From GCA-2746365 sp963711255 (GTDB taxonomy: Bacteria; Pseudomonadota; Gammaproteobacteria; SZUA-229): a stretch of DNA of 64,000 nt. Every line of letters starts with the position of its first letter. The first letter of the stretch is position 1. Both the position numbers and the translations under genes were made by a program. The stretch covers positions 1 through 64,000 of the forward strand of contig CAVQDO010000032.1 of the NCBI GenBank assembly GCA_963711255.1, in the 5' to 3' direction. The notes under the pieces are model-generated. The model was not told the origin of the DNA. It saw only the letters and a program-made list of their open reading frames with translations, and searched no databases. Below, in pieces: positions 34,030-43,467 of this stretch.

Positions 34030-35859
34030 TTACGCTGCCTGCTCCGCTTCTTCTTCCTGCTGTAACTGCCACAAATGCGCATACAGCCCGTCTTCTTCCA
34101 GTAACTGCTGATGTGTACCCTGCTCAACTACACGCCCTTTATCCAGCACAATGATGTTATCCGCATCAATAATGGTCGAAAGCCTGTGCGCAATAACCAG
34201 CGTGGTATGCTGCTCCGCAACTTCTTTTAACGACTCAAGTATCAGCTGTTCGGAATGAGAGTCCAGTGATGATGTTGCCTCATCAAATACCAGGATTCGA
34301 GGATTCTTCAAAATAACCCTGGCGATGGCGACACGCTGTTTTTCGCCTCCTGACAATTTCAAACCTCGTTCACCAACAATTGTCTGATAAGAATCCGGCA
34401 AACTGCATATGAAGTCATGAATGTTGGCATGTGTTGCTGCCATTTGAATATCTTCGTCACTGGCATCGAGCCTGGCGTAGCGAATGTTATGACTGATAGT
34501 CTCGTTAAATAGAACCGTATCCTGCGGCACGATGCCAATATTGTCACGCAGACTGTTTTGCTTAACTGATTTTATATCCTGGCCATCAATCAGTATTTTT
34601 CCGGATTTCAGGTCATAAAAGCGGAACAGCAATCGTGCCAGCGTCGACTTGCCGGCACCTGATGGACCAACCACAGCCACTTTCTGGCCATGGGGAATTT
34701 CGAAACTGACATTATCCAGAATTTTCCTTTCCTTATTATAATCAAAGCTAACATTCTCAAAACGTATTACGGCATCGCTGACGACCAGGTCTTTGGCGTC
34801 CTCCAGGTCTTTAACCTCTCTTTCCGTGTCCAGCAGTTTAAGCATCATATCCATATCGGCGAGTGAATACTTTAATGCCCGGTAGATAATGCCTAAAAAG
34901 TTTAGTGGAATAAATAACTGCAGCATCATGGCATTAACCAGCACCAGGTCACCGAGTGTCATAACACCAGACACTACGCCCTGCGCCGCAAATATCATCA
35001 TCAGGGTCACCCCAATAGCAATAACAACGCCCTGTCCAAAATTAAGCAGTGACATTGATACCTGGCTTTTTACCGCTGCTGCTTCCCATTGGTCCAGGGT
35101 TTTATCATATTGCTTTAACTCAAATTCCTCGTTAGTAAAATACTTAACGGTTTCATAATTGAGCATACCGTCAACAGCAAAACTATTGGCCTTAGATTCA
35201 TGGGCATTCATTTCATGCCGGTAATGCATACGCCAGTTGGTTACCAGTAGCGTAAATGCAATATAAAAAATAACCGTAGTAAAAGTAATAATGGCAAAGT
35301 GCGGCTCGTATTTCCCCAGCAATATAATGGCAACAAAGGTAAATTCGGCCGCCGTTGGAAATATATTAAACACCAGGTAATTTAAAATGGAGCTTAAACT
35401 GTTCGTACCGCGCTCAAGATCTCGGGTAATACCGCCTGTTTTTCTATCAAGATGATATGACAGAGAAAGCGAATATAAATGCTTGAGTACGCGTCGCGAA
35501 ATACCGCGCATGGCATGATAACGAACACGTGAAAAAATGGCATCACGCAATTCATTAAAAAGGCTGGCCATCAGGCGTAAGGCACCATAAGCCAGTAACA
35601 AAAACAACGGTAAGGCTAATGCTACAGTTTCTGTGTCGCTTGCTGTAGACAGCTGGCCGGTATTCAGTCTTATGTCCAGACTATCCACAATATCTTTAAG
35701 CAGCAGTGGCATGCCGACAATAGCGACCTTGGATAATACCAGGCAGCCAAGTGCGATCAATACCCTTCCCTTGAAATCCCATATATAAGGAAACAGGCGT
35801 TTCAGGTTATTAAAGTCCTTACGGTTACCATGCGGTGTTGCGGTCGGTCGGTGTATCAT
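34030..35859 (-). CDS. Atm1/HMT-type ABC transporter (fused permease and ATPase)
   Basis: A 609-residue half-transporter expected to work as a homodimer in the inner membrane. Membrane domain with six helices at about 30-330; nucleotide-binding domain at about 365-600 with Walker A GPSGAGKS, Q-loop GIVPQDTVLFNE, signature LSGGEKQRVAIAR, Walker B ILVFDEATSSLD and H-loop IAHRLST. The N-terminal LLLKDIVDSLD and the NYETVKYFTNEEFE segment are hallmarks of the Atm1 group, which exports glutathione-linked sulfur or metal compounds. It is coupled to the S4 gene and divergent from the RND pair, 41 bases apart. Confidence 0.92.
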   Translation of the reverse strand: MIHRPTATPHGNRKDFNNLKRLFPYIWDFKGRVLIALGCLVLSKVAIVGMPLLLKDIVDSLDIRLNTGQLSTASDTETVALALPLFLLLAYGALRLMASLFNELRDAIFSRVRYHAMRGISRRVLKHLYSLSLSYHLDRKTGGITRDLERGTNSLSSILNYLVFNIFPTAAEFTFVAIILLGKYEPHFAIITFTTVIFYIAFTLLVTNWRMHYRHEMNAHESKANSFAVDGMLNYETVKYFTNEEFELKQYDKTLDQWEAAAVKSQVSMSLLNFGQGVVIAIGVTLMMIFAAQGVVSGVMTLGDLVLVNAMMLQLFIPLNFLGIIYRALKYSLADMDMMLKLLDTEREVKDLEDAKDLVVSDAVIRFENVSFDYNKERKILDNVSFEIPHGQKVAVVGPSGAGKSTLARLLFRFYDLKSGKILIDGQDIKSVKQNSLRDNIGIVPQDTVLFNETISHNIRYARLDASDEDIQMAATHANIHDFICSLPDSYQTIVGERGLKLSGGEKQRVAIARVILKNPRILVFDEATSSLDSHSEQLILESLKEVAEQHTTLVIAHRLSTIIDADNIIVLDKGRVVEQGTHQQLLEEDGLYAHLWQLQQEEEAEQAA

Positions 35860-35900
35860 TTTTTTGAAGTATCAGTGCTTTATAGGTTAAAGTTCAGTGC

Positions 35901-37037
35901 ATGATTATATCGAAAAAACCGCACAACTATTCACCGTTATTATCCACTCCATCATTTATCTTCAGGGTTACCGGCCCGGTATTGATTAGCCTGATGCTGA
36001 CCGCCTGTGATAATACGGTCGATACCACCAGCAAACGTGAAAAACAGCCTTTGCACCGCGTTGAAGTAGTTAGTGTCGAGCATAAAGCAGTGTCACTGAC
36101 ACAAACCGTGTCCGGCACCCTGGAAGCGGTAAGTAAAATACGTTTATATAATGAAGAAAGCGGTCGCATCACCCGGCTGCCCTACTATGAAGGTGATTTT
36201 GTAAAACAGGGCACCTTATTAGTGCAGCTTGATAATGAACTGCTTAAAACGGAAGTTGCCAAAGCGGTAGCATCCATGGAACAGGCCCGGGTCGATCTTT
36301 CCCGGGTAAAAAAGTTATTGCCAAAAAAGATCGCAACTGAAGAAGAAGTTGCCAAAGCACGCACCCAGCTGGACCTGGCTATCGCTGAAGAAAAATACCA
36401 GCAAACCCGGCTGCAACGGACCAGTATTAAAGCACCTGTCGATGGCTTAATCACGCAGCGCCTGTATGAACCCGGCGACATGCTGGCGCAGCAGTCCCAT
36501 ATCTACACCATTATCGATCCAACGTCCTTACGCCTGAAAGCCAGCCTTGCCGAACGCTGGATGCCACTAGTCAAAATAGAGCAGCCGGTAAGCCTGCGTA
36601 TTGATGCCCTGGGTGATAATGAATTGACTGCAAAGATAATTCGCATACACCCAACGATAGATGCCCGAAGCCACAAAGGCATAATCGAGATTTTACTAAA
36701 ACCTGTGCCCAAAGGCGCGGCGGCCGGACAGTTTTCACGGGCCGAGATTAATCTAACCGCGACTAATCGACTGGTCATCCCGGTGCACACCATTCACTAT
36801 GAACCCGAAGGTGCCTACGTCTATCGAATTGTTGAAGGCGAAGATGGCGGCAGCATAGCGGAAAAAGTCAGTTTCGTTCAGGGTCAGCAATTCGGCTCAG
36901 TCGCTGAAGTTTTTTCAGGCCTGGCAGCAGGCGATAAAATTGTCAGCCGCGGTTATCTTGGCTTACGAAATAAGAAAAAAGTCCTGATTGCGACTTCATC
37001 GGTCAGCAACAGCGAACTCAGTAAAAACAAAAAATGA
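35901..37037 (+). CDS. RND efflux periplasmic adaptor lipoprotein
   Basis: A 378-residue membrane-fusion protein. The N-terminus has a hydrophobic signal with lipobox LTAC (C36), so it should be a lipoprotein anchored in the inner membrane. A lipoyl/barrel-sandwich domain brackets a helical hairpin (about 110-155, rich in A, E, K), followed by the beta-barrel domain (VDGLITQRLYEPGDML). The stop overlaps the RND permease start as ATGA, so the pair is translationally coupled. The start at 35901 places 35 residues before the lipobox, rather long; an internal start is possible but none is clearly better. Confidence 0.9.
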   Translation: MIISKKPHNYSPLLSTPSFIFRVTGPVLISLMLTACDNTVDTTSKREKQPLHRVEVVSVEHKAVSLTQTVSGTLEAVSKIRLYNEESGRITRLPYYEGDFVKQGTLLVQLDNELLKTEVAKAVASMEQARVDLSRVKKLLPKKIATEEEVAKARTQLDLAIAEEKYQQTRLQRTSIKAPVDGLITQRLYEPGDMLAQQSHIYTIIDPTSLRLKASLAERWMPLVKIEQPVSLRIDALGDNELTAKIIRIHPTIDARSHKGIIEILLKPVPKGAAAGQFSRAEINLTATNRLVIPVHTIHYEPEGAYVYRIVEGEDGGSIAEKVSFVQGQQFGSVAEVFSGLAAGDKIVSRGYLGLRNKKKVLIATSSVSNSELSKNKK

Positions 37038-40000
37038 AACAACGTTTCCGAACTGGCGGCTTTGCCGCATGGTCAATACATCACCCGGTAGGCGTCAGCA
37101 TGTTAACGCTGGCGGTTGTCATTCTTGGCCTGTTCTCGTTTGAAAAACTGGGCATTAACCTGTTGCCACATATTATCGCGCCGGAAGTTCGGGTAAGAAT
37201 AATCGACCAGGGCGTACCCGCCAGCATCATGGAAGACCAGGTGACCCGGCAGCTGGAAGAACAGCTGGCGATAACCGAAGACGCGATTTCAGTGGAGTCA
37301 GAGACCAGCGAAGGCCGCAGTGCTGTTGCTTTGAGTTTTCCTTTCGGTGTCGATATTAATAATGCGCTTCGCGATGCCAGTATCAGGCTGGACCGGGCAA
37401 AACGTTTCTTACCGGAAAACGATAATCCGCCTATTATTTACAAACGTGACCCGTCACAGATCCCGGTAATGGAACTTGTAGTTAGCTCAAACCAGTTAAA
37501 TGCGGTTGAATTACGCAGCTGGGCTGATTATACCTTTTCCAAATGGTTCCTGAATTTACCCGGTGTTGCCGCAGTTGAAATTGGCGGTGGCCTGGAACGT
37601 GAAATCCAGATTATTCCTGACCAGGAAAAACTAAGCAATATCGGCCTCTCCTTACAGGACTTCTCGCGACAGATAAAACTGCAGAATACTGATTCTCCCG
37701 GCGGCAGGATGATCGCCAAACGGCATGAAATTATTACTCGTACAGAGGGCCGTTTTCGTTCACTGGACGAAATCAGGCAACTGCCCCTGCAGACCAGTGA
37801 ATCGTTTACTGATGAGTATGAGATTGCTGATATTGGTAAAGATATCCACCTGGCTGACGTTGCCCAGGTCATTGACAAACACAAGGATGAACGTTTACGT
37901 ATTCGTCTGAATAAGGTGCCCGGGGTCAAACTCTCGATTCAAAAACAGCCGCAGGCGAATACCGTCGCAGTGGTGAATGAAGTCAGGCACCGCATCAATA
38001 ACCTGCGCGCACAAAATGCGATTCCCAATGATATAAAAGTGGCCGTGGTTGATGATCAGTCAGTTTTCATTCGCTACTCTATCAATAATGCTGCGCTGGC
38101 TGCCGGAGCCGGGGCCATGCTGGCAATGGCGGTAATTTACCTGTTCCTTGGCAGCGTATTACGTACCTTAATCATTGGCAGCGCAATTCCCATTGGTATC
38201 CTGGTGACCTTTATTATCATGCAGAGCATGGGCTTAAGCTTAAACATAATGACCCTGGGCGGACTCGCGCTAGGCATGGGATTACTAATCGATAGCACCA
38301 TCGTGATGCTGGAAAATATAACCCGTCACCAGGCTGATGGTGAAATCTCAAAACAGGATGCCATTAATGCCGCCATTGAAGTAAACAGCCCTATCGTTGC
38401 CTCAACCAGTACCAATTTAAGCGCCCTGCTGCCCTTCCTGTTTATTGGCGGCATGTCAGGATTATTGTTTCAGGAGCTGATTATCACGATAACCTCGGCC
38501 ATGCTGGCAGCCCTGGTGGTTTCCATAACGCTGGTACCCGCACTTGGCGCCAAGGTACGATACAAAGCAAAAGATGATAATTTATTCAATAAGTTAACAA
38601 ATAAACTTAAAGTTAAATATAGTAACAATATAGCGTTATTTTTAAACCATCCGCTAATCACGCTACTGCTGTTCTGCCTGTTACTGGGTTTATCGATAGC
38701 CCAGATATATAGTACCAAACGAATCGATCTGCCACGCGTTGATGAAGGCATCATCTCACTTTCCATTACCGGTGACCCTGGCATGCAGCTCGACGAAATG
38801 GATAACGCTGTTGATAAAATAGAAGATCTGCTTTTAAAGAAACCGGAAGTGTCCACACTATTCACCACCGCCGGCGGCTTTATTTTTGGTCGCTCAGAAT
38901 TCGAGAACAGCAATCGCAGCTCGATAAAAATCAAACTGATCTCATCAGAGCAGCGAAACATCAGCAGTGACCTCTGGGCAAAACAGGTGGATCAGGATAT
39001 TGACACCCTGAACCTGATCGGTTTCAAGGTTAACCTTCGTGTCGCCGGGGTACGTGGTCTGCACCTTACACGCGGCAGTGATGATGTCAGTATACATATC
39101 CGTGGTGATGATCTGGATATTTTACGGGAACTGGGCGCGCAGGCTGTTACTCTGCTGGAAGATGTTAATGGCTTAAAAAATCTGACGCATTCCTATGAAG
39201 AAGTAAACCAGGAACTTAGCATCCATATTGACCGTCAGCGTGCAACAGATTCCGGCGTCGATGCAGCAAGTATTGGTGAAGCGCTTAAAATTGCGCTGGA
39301 TGGCGAGATTATCAGTGATTATATCGAAGGCGATAAAGAATTCGATATTCGCATGCGGCTTCCCAGGGCAAACAGCTATAACCCTAACGTACTGCAAAAT
39401 CTGATGGTCGCTTATAAAGATGGAAACACGATACGACTTGGCGATGTAGCCTTTATTAACCGTGAACCGACTGCCAGCCGTATTGTAAGAAGCCAGCAAC
39501 AGCGAATAGTAGAAATATCGGCATCTTACGAAGCTAATGCAGACCAGGAAAAAGTGCTGGAAAATGCAATGCTAAAACTTTCTGAGCTGGACATGCCTGC
39601 CGGTTATGTTCTGTATGATAACGAAACCAATCAAACGCTTGAAGAAGGCCAGAGAAAGGGTTTTATTGTCCTGTTACTTGCTATATTTCTGGTATTTGTG
39701 GTTATGGCGGTGCAATACGAATCACTGCTCAACCCGCTTATTATCATGCTGAGCATTCCATTTGCTGCGACTGGTGTTGCCATTGGTTTATTCTTAAATG
39801 CCGATATGAGTCTATCCATGCCGGTATGGATGGGCTTAATCATGCTTACGGGTATTGTGGTTAACAATGCTATCGTACTGATTGAACAAATTGAAATTGA
39901 GCGAGAAAAAGCGCCCGCTAAAGCCCGGGAACAGTTAAACGAATCCATCAAGAAAGCGGCGGCGTTGCGACTGCGGCCTATTCTAATGACAACGCTGACT

Positions 40001-40168
40001 ACCGTTTTTGGCATGTTGCCGCTGGCGATTGGCATCGGTGAAGGATCGGAAATGCTGCAGCCGCTGGCATTTGTTATCGTCTGGGGACTCAGCTTTTCTC
40101 TATTCGTCAGCCTGGTACTGGTACCCAGCCTTTATGCTTTTTTTCATGCCCGTTTATCTCAGCAGTAA
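37034..40168 (+). CDS. RND efflux permease (HAE-1-like)
   Basis: A 1044-residue resistance-nodulation-division pump with 12 membrane helices and two large periplasmic loops. Helix 1 (about 14-34), the porter-domain RLDRAKRFLP region, the helix-4 motif GMGLLIDSTIVMLENI and the helix-11/12 region are all recognisable. At the proton-relay site in helix 4 it has Asp-Ser where AcrB has Asp-Asp; Asp followed by a polar residue also occurs in other subgroups. No outer-membrane channel gene follows, so a shared TolC-like channel is implied. Substrate unknown. Confidence 0.93.
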   Translation: MKQRFRTGGFAAWSIHHPVGVSMLTLAVVILGLFSFEKLGINLLPHIIAPEVRVRIIDQGVPASIMEDQVTRQLEEQLAITEDAISVESETSEGRSAVALSFPFGVDINNALRDASIRLDRAKRFLPENDNPPIIYKRDPSQIPVMELVVSSNQLNAVELRSWADYTFSKWFLNLPGVAAVEIGGGLEREIQIIPDQEKLSNIGLSLQDFSRQIKLQNTDSPGGRMIAKRHEIITRTEGRFRSLDEIRQLPLQTSESFTDEYEIADIGKDIHLADVAQVIDKHKDERLRIRLNKVPGVKLSIQKQPQANTVAVVNEVRHRINNLRAQNAIPNDIKVAVVDDQSVFIRYSINNAALAAGAGAMLAMAVIYLFLGSVLRTLIIGSAIPIGILVTFIIMQSMGLSLNIMTLGGLALGMGLLIDSTIVMLENITRHQADGEISKQDAINAAIEVNSPIVASTSTNLSALLPFLFIGGMSGLLFQELIITITSAMLAALVVSITLVPALGAKVRYKAKDDNLFNKLTNKLKVKYSNNIALFLNHPLITLLLFCLLLGLSIAQIYSTKRIDLPRVDEGIISLSITGDPGMQLDEMDNAVDKIEDLLLKKPEVSTLFTTAGGFIFGRSEFENSNRSSIKIKLISSEQRNISSDLWAKQVDQDIDTLNLIGFKVNLRVAGVRGLHLTRGSDDVSIHIRGDDLDILRELGAQAVTLLEDVNGLKNLTHSYEEVNQELSIHIDRQRATDSGVDAASIGEALKIALDGEIISDYIEGDKEFDIRMRLPRANSYNPNVLQNLMVAYKDGNTIRLGDVAFINREPTASRIVRSQQQRIVEISASYEANADQEKVLENAMLKLSELDMPAGYVLYDNETNQTLEEGQRKGFIVLLLAIFLVFVVMAVQYESLLNPLIIMLSIPFAATGVAIGLFLNADMSLSMPVWMGLIMLTGIVVNNAIVLIEQIEIEREKAPAKAREQLNESIKKAAALRLRPILMTTLTTVFGMLPLAIGIGEGSEMLQPLAFVIVWGLSFSLFVSLVLVPSLYAFFHARLSQQ

Positions 40169-40171
40169 ATA

Positions 40172-40212
40172 AACGAAAAAAAAGATGGTGCCTTTAACAA
40201 CAGACACCATCT
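40172..40212 (-). terminator. Rho-independent terminator of ompW
   Basis: An 8-bp stem (40183-40190 AGATGGTG with 40205-40212 CACCATCT) followed on the minus strand by eight T. It lies 77 bases past the ompW stop and just after the convergent RND permease stop. Confidence 0.8.
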
Positions 40213-40289
40213 AGAAGGGAAAGAATTCCTGCACAATAATCAGCCGGGTAAACGGCTAATTATTGTTTTCAGCATTAGACTTCTCGACT

Positions 40290-40991
40290 TTAGAAGCGTG
40301 TACCAACACCAACACCCAGCACTAATGGGTTGAGATCGAAATCAACCGTAGCGGTATCTACACCATTCACCTGAACTGTTGCCGTAGTATCCAGATCAAG
40401 GTACTTGGCATCAAAACTGACGTACCAGTCTTTATTTATATCTACGTCTACACCCGCCTGAATAACAATACTCAATGTATCATCAACAGATAAACCAGTA
40501 GAAGTCACACCAGGACCTGCGACAGCATCAATAGTGCTAGTAAACTGGCTAGTAGTACTCTCACTGAAGAACATAGTGTAGTTAATACCCGCACCCACGT
40601 AAGGACGAATATTATTGGCTGGCATAAAGTGCCATACAGCAATTACTGATGGTGGTAAAACGGTAACGTCACCCACATCTACACCAGCAAGGTTTCCGGT
40701 ACCTTTTATGTCATGTTTAGAAGAAGTGTCCAGCATTAATTCAACACCGAAATTATCGGTTACCATGTAGGTAATATCAACACCCAATGTGTATGCATCA
40801 TCAACATCAATACCTGCAGGTGCGGCAAGAGGCGCACCGCCCGCCATCACCTGGTTACTACCAACATCGGGGGATATATTAAGGATGCGCGCATTAATTA
40901 AAATATCACCTTCTTCAATAGCCATAAGTGGTGTGCTGACCAGTAATGCAGATAAAACAGCAGTAGCCAGGATTGATTTTTGATTTTTCAT
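40290..40991 (-). CDS. ompW: OmpW family outer membrane protein
   Basis: An eight-strand outer-membrane beta-barrel of the OmpW family. From the ATG at 40991 the protein is 233 residues, starts with a clear signal peptide (MKNQKSILATAVLSALLVST, cleavage after LMA) and has GGAG 8 bases upstream; a longer in-frame start at 41045 lacks such support. Family features are the N-terminal GDILINARILNISPD, the central PSVIAVWHFMPANNIRPYVGAGINY and the C-terminal LGVGVGTRF ending in phenylalanine for BAM recognition. An FNR-like box lies about 65 bases upstream, and ompW is FNR-controlled in E. coli. Confidence 0.93.
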   Translation of the reverse strand: MKNQKSILATAVLSALLVSTPLMAIEEGDILINARILNISPDVGSNQVMAGGAPLAAPAGIDVDDAYTLGVDITYMVTDNFGVELMLDTSSKHDIKGTGNLAGVDVGDVTVLPPSVIAVWHFMPANNIRPYVGAGINYTMFFSESTTSQFTSTIDAVAGPGVTSTGLSVDDTLSIVIQAGVDVDINKDWYVSFDAKYLDLDTTATVQVNGVDTATVDFDLNPLVLGVGVGTRF

Positions 40992-41052
40992 AACAAGGAC
41001 TCCGGTTAATAAGATTGTTGCGCGCAGGTTATCAATATAAGTCATTAGCTAA

Positions 41053-41066
41053 TTGACATTAGTCAA
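41053..41066. promoter_or_regulatory. FNR/CRP-family-like operator upstream of ompW
   Basis: The sequence TTGAC-ATTA-GTCAA is a perfect 5-4-5 dyad matching the TTGAt-N4-aTCAA pattern of FNR-type regulators, with C/G in the fifth position as in Anr/Dnr/FixK-like variants. It is centred about 68 bases upstream of the ompW ATG. It fits oxygen or nitrosative control of ompW. Which regulator binds is inference. Confidence 0.5.
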
Positions 41067-41080
41067 GAACAGCACCTAAA

Positions 41081-41110
41081 TACCTACATGTAGGTAGCCA
41101 TATGTAGGTA
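41081..41110. promoter_or_regulatory. 16-bp palindrome with an extra half-site
   Basis: TACCTACATGTAGGTA (41081-41096) is a perfect palindrome, followed at 41101-41110 by a repeated half-site TATGTAGGTA. It lies between the divergent ompW and HesB/IscA-like genes, 238 bases from the latter. It looks like an operator for a dimeric regulator, with a second partial site; the regulator is not identifiable here. Confidence 0.45.
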
Positions 41111-41347
41111 CTTATAAGTCGGCATAGATAGACAATATGTCAGGTATATAGAATTTCACTGTTTCGCAGAATATGATGCAACTTGTCGACAAAACGATAC
41201 CCTAATAGAATCTGAAGAGAAGCCGGCTATCTCAGACAGTAATTAAGGTTTATCGCACCGGGTTTCAGGCTAGAATCAGCTTATTGATTAGCCATTTTCG
41301 TGCTAACATGAATGTATCTGAAGAAATTACATAAGGGGAATGCTCAT

Positions 41348-41725
41348 ATGTCTCAAGTTCAATTTAATACCCAGCTTACCGACCAGATCAAAGTTTCTGA
41401 TGAAGCGGTTAAACAGCTACTGGCGCTGACTGAAAGTGAAGATGGTGTCAACGGTGTACGTATCTTCGTTTCCGGTGGTGGTTGTGGTGGCATGTCATAC
41501 GGCATGACTTTCGTTGATCAGCCTACTCAGTTTGATACCACGCTGGAAAAAGAAGGCCTTAAAGTTCACGTTGATGCGGTTGCATTGGGCTTTCTGGAAG
41601 GCGTTGAGATTGATTACCAGACCGAAGGCGCTAATGCCAGTTTTGTATTCAAAAATGTATTTGCCAACACCAGCAGCGGTGGTTCATGCGGCGGCTGCGG
41701 TTCATCTGGCGGCGGTTGCGGTTAA
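41348..41725 (+). CDS. HesB/IscA-family iron-sulfur carrier with Gly/Cys-rich tail
   Basis: A 125-residue A-type carrier involved in iron-sulfur cluster delivery. The start at 41348 has GGGGAA 7-8 bases upstream; an in-frame ATG at 41312 adds 12 residues without family match. Conserved cysteine motif SGGGCGGMSYGMTF and the C-terminal cysteines are present, but the tail is extended and Gly/Ser-rich (SGGSCGGCGSSGGGCG) with four cysteines, where ErpA or IscA have a single C-x-C. Thus it is a distinct subgroup rather than typical erpA. It is followed 89 bases later by an ATP-grasp gene. Confidence 0.88.
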   Translation: MSQVQFNTQLTDQIKVSDEAVKQLLALTESEDGVNGVRIFVSGGGCGGMSYGMTFVDQPTQFDTTLEKEGLKVHVDAVALGFLEGVEIDYQTEGANASFVFKNVFANTSSGGSCGGCGSSGGGCG

Positions 41726-41814
41726 ACCCATAACCGGGGTCAGAAATCAGCAGTAGAATATCAGGGGGTGGGCCAGTTAAAATGGCCTGCCCTTTTTTCA
41801 TTGTCCAGCATTAA

Positions 41815-43062
41815 ATGTCAGCATTAAAAGACCAGCGTTTATTACTGGTATCACATCAAAATAGTTATCGCATTGCACCTTATATCAGGGCCGCAAAAAG
41901 ACTAGGTCTCGAAGTCAGCATCGCTTCGCAGGGAAAACATTCCCTGGTTTCCGAGGTCGCCAATGGCATACACATCGACTTTAATAATTTCGATGCCGCG
42001 GTCGACGTTATTTTAAAAGAACATCAGGACAGACCGTTCAGCGGCATACTGGGCAGCGATGACCAGACCGTGGTACTGGCCGCCCGTGTGGCGCAATTAC
42101 TGGCCTTGCCGCATAACCCGCCTGCAGCCGCAAAATACTCACACCGAAAAGACCTGGCGCGGGCACAGCTCGGCCTGTGCGGCTGCCCGGTACCGATACA
42201 TTGCCTGCTAGATATTACGCAACCAATAGGCAGGCTAACAGCTGGCTTACCCTGGCCATGCGTGTTAAAGCCGCTCAACATGTCGGCCAGCCGTGGTGTA
42301 ATTCGCGCTAATAATACTGATGAGTTCAGGCTTGCCTGCGATCGTCTGAAACCCATTCTGGCCACAGCAGCCAGTGAATTCGAACAGACGCATATATTGA
42401 TCGAAGATTATATTGAGGGCATTGAAATAGCCTACGAGGGTTACCTGCGTGAAGGTCAGCTCTCCACGATTACCATCTTCGATAAACCTGACCCGCTGAC
42501 AGGACCGTACTTTGAAGAAACCATCTATGTCACGCCCTCTTCATTAAACAGTGATATTCAGCAATCTATTAAAACGGTCATTGATTCGGCCTGTAAAGCA
42601 TACGGATTAAACACCGGTGCGATACATGCAGAATGCCGGATCGATAAAAATAACAAGGTCTGGATTCTTGAAATAGCCTCACGCACCATCGGTGGTGACT
42701 GCGCGCGTATGCTGGACAATGACAATTTCAGTATCGAAGAACTGGCAGTTTCACTGGCAATCAATCAGCCCATCACTGTCACCATGCCCGATCAGGCACG
42801 CGGTGTGATGATGATACCGATCAAACAAAAGGGATTATTAAAAAGAGTTGAAGGTCTGCTTGAAGCGAACAGGGTTAATCACATTGATACAATCGATATT
42901 ATTATTCCACAGGGCCACGAACTGATACCGCTGCCGGAAGGCAACCAGTACCTGGGCTATATCTTTGCCAGCGCCGCAACCACTGAACAGGTCACCGCCG
43001 CCATCCGTGAAGCCTATGCTTGTCTCAAGTTTGTTACTGCGCCTGTGTTTAAAATCAGTTAA
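41815..43062 (+). CDS. ATP-grasp ligase of unknown substrate
   Basis: A 415-residue ATP-grasp enzyme. The N-terminal Rossmann-like domain (1-110) contains GILGSDDQTVVLAARVA; the ATP-grasp core (about 115-315) contains CVLKPLNMSASRGVIRA, ILIEDYIEGIEIAYEG and metal ligands in GAIHAECRID and VWILEIASRTIGGD. The C-terminal part (about 320-415) resembles the LAL_C2 domain of amino-acid ligases. Such enzymes join a carboxylate to an amine through an acyl phosphate. It is convergent with the YggX-radical SAM operon; both ends are 110 bases apart. Substrate cannot be inferred. Confidence 0.85.
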   Translation: MSALKDQRLLLVSHQNSYRIAPYIRAAKRLGLEVSIASQGKHSLVSEVANGIHIDFNNFDAAVDVILKEHQDRPFSGILGSDDQTVVLAARVAQLLALPHNPPAAAKYSHRKDLARAQLGLCGCPVPIHCLLDITQPIGRLTAGLPWPCVLKPLNMSASRGVIRANNTDEFRLACDRLKPILATAASEFEQTHILIEDYIEGIEIAYEGYLREGQLSTITIFDKPDPLTGPYFEETIYVTPSSLNSDIQQSIKTVIDSACKAYGLNTGAIHAECRIDKNNKVWILEIASRTIGGDCARMLDNDNFSIEELAVSLAINQPITVTMPDQARGVMMIPIKQKGLLKRVEGLLEANRVNHIDTIDIIIPQGHELIPLPEGNQYLGYIFASAATTEQVTAAIREAYACLKFVTAPVFKIS

Positions 43063-43171
43063 CCGTGATTACGAGTAAATCAGCTTTAGTAAATTAAGTT
43101 CCGCGACTTAACACCATCACTGTACACAGCCAGTGATGATGCAGGTTTGTTTGCAGAAGAAAATCGGATTA

Positions 43172-43459
43172 TTACTTCTTACCGCCGCCGCCAGCCTGGA
43201 AACCAGCCGGCGCCTGGCCATGATCACCTTCGTTAAAGAAAAAACCAACCATGTGCTTTTCAATCAACTCAAGATTATTTTGATCTGCGGTATTTAAACC
43301 ATTTTCATTAATAATTGTGGTCAGGCGCTCCAGCCATTGTTTCCAGCCTTCCTTCGATACATTTTCAAAAATTCGTATGCCTAATTCACCAGGATGCGGT
43401 GGTGCATCAAGGGCTTCTGCTTCAATTTTTAAAACCACGCATTTAACTTTATTTGCCAT
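43172..43459 (-). CDS. YggX-like Fe(II)-trafficking protein
   Basis: A 95-residue relative of YggX, a small protein linked to protection of iron-sulfur clusters from oxidation. The family cysteine is kept at C7 (KVKCVVLK), as is the PGELGIRIFENVSKEGWKQW core and NLELIEKHMVGFFF. It is divergent from E. coli YggX and has a Gly/Lys tail (AGGGGKK). In E. coli yggX follows mutY; here it is the last gene of a four-gene operon, 8 bases after the radical SAM gene. Confidence 0.85.
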   Translation of the reverse strand: MANKVKCVVLKIEAEALDAPPHPGELGIRIFENVSKEGWKQWLERLTTIINENGLNTADQNNLELIEKHMVGFFFNEGDHGQAPAGFQAGGGGKK

Positions 43460-43467
43460 TTCTACCT

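Noticed and set aside
40992..41045. Longer N-terminus for OmpW from ATG 41045
   Set aside because: It would put 18 residues before a standard signal peptide and has no ribosome site; GGAG precedes ATG 40991.
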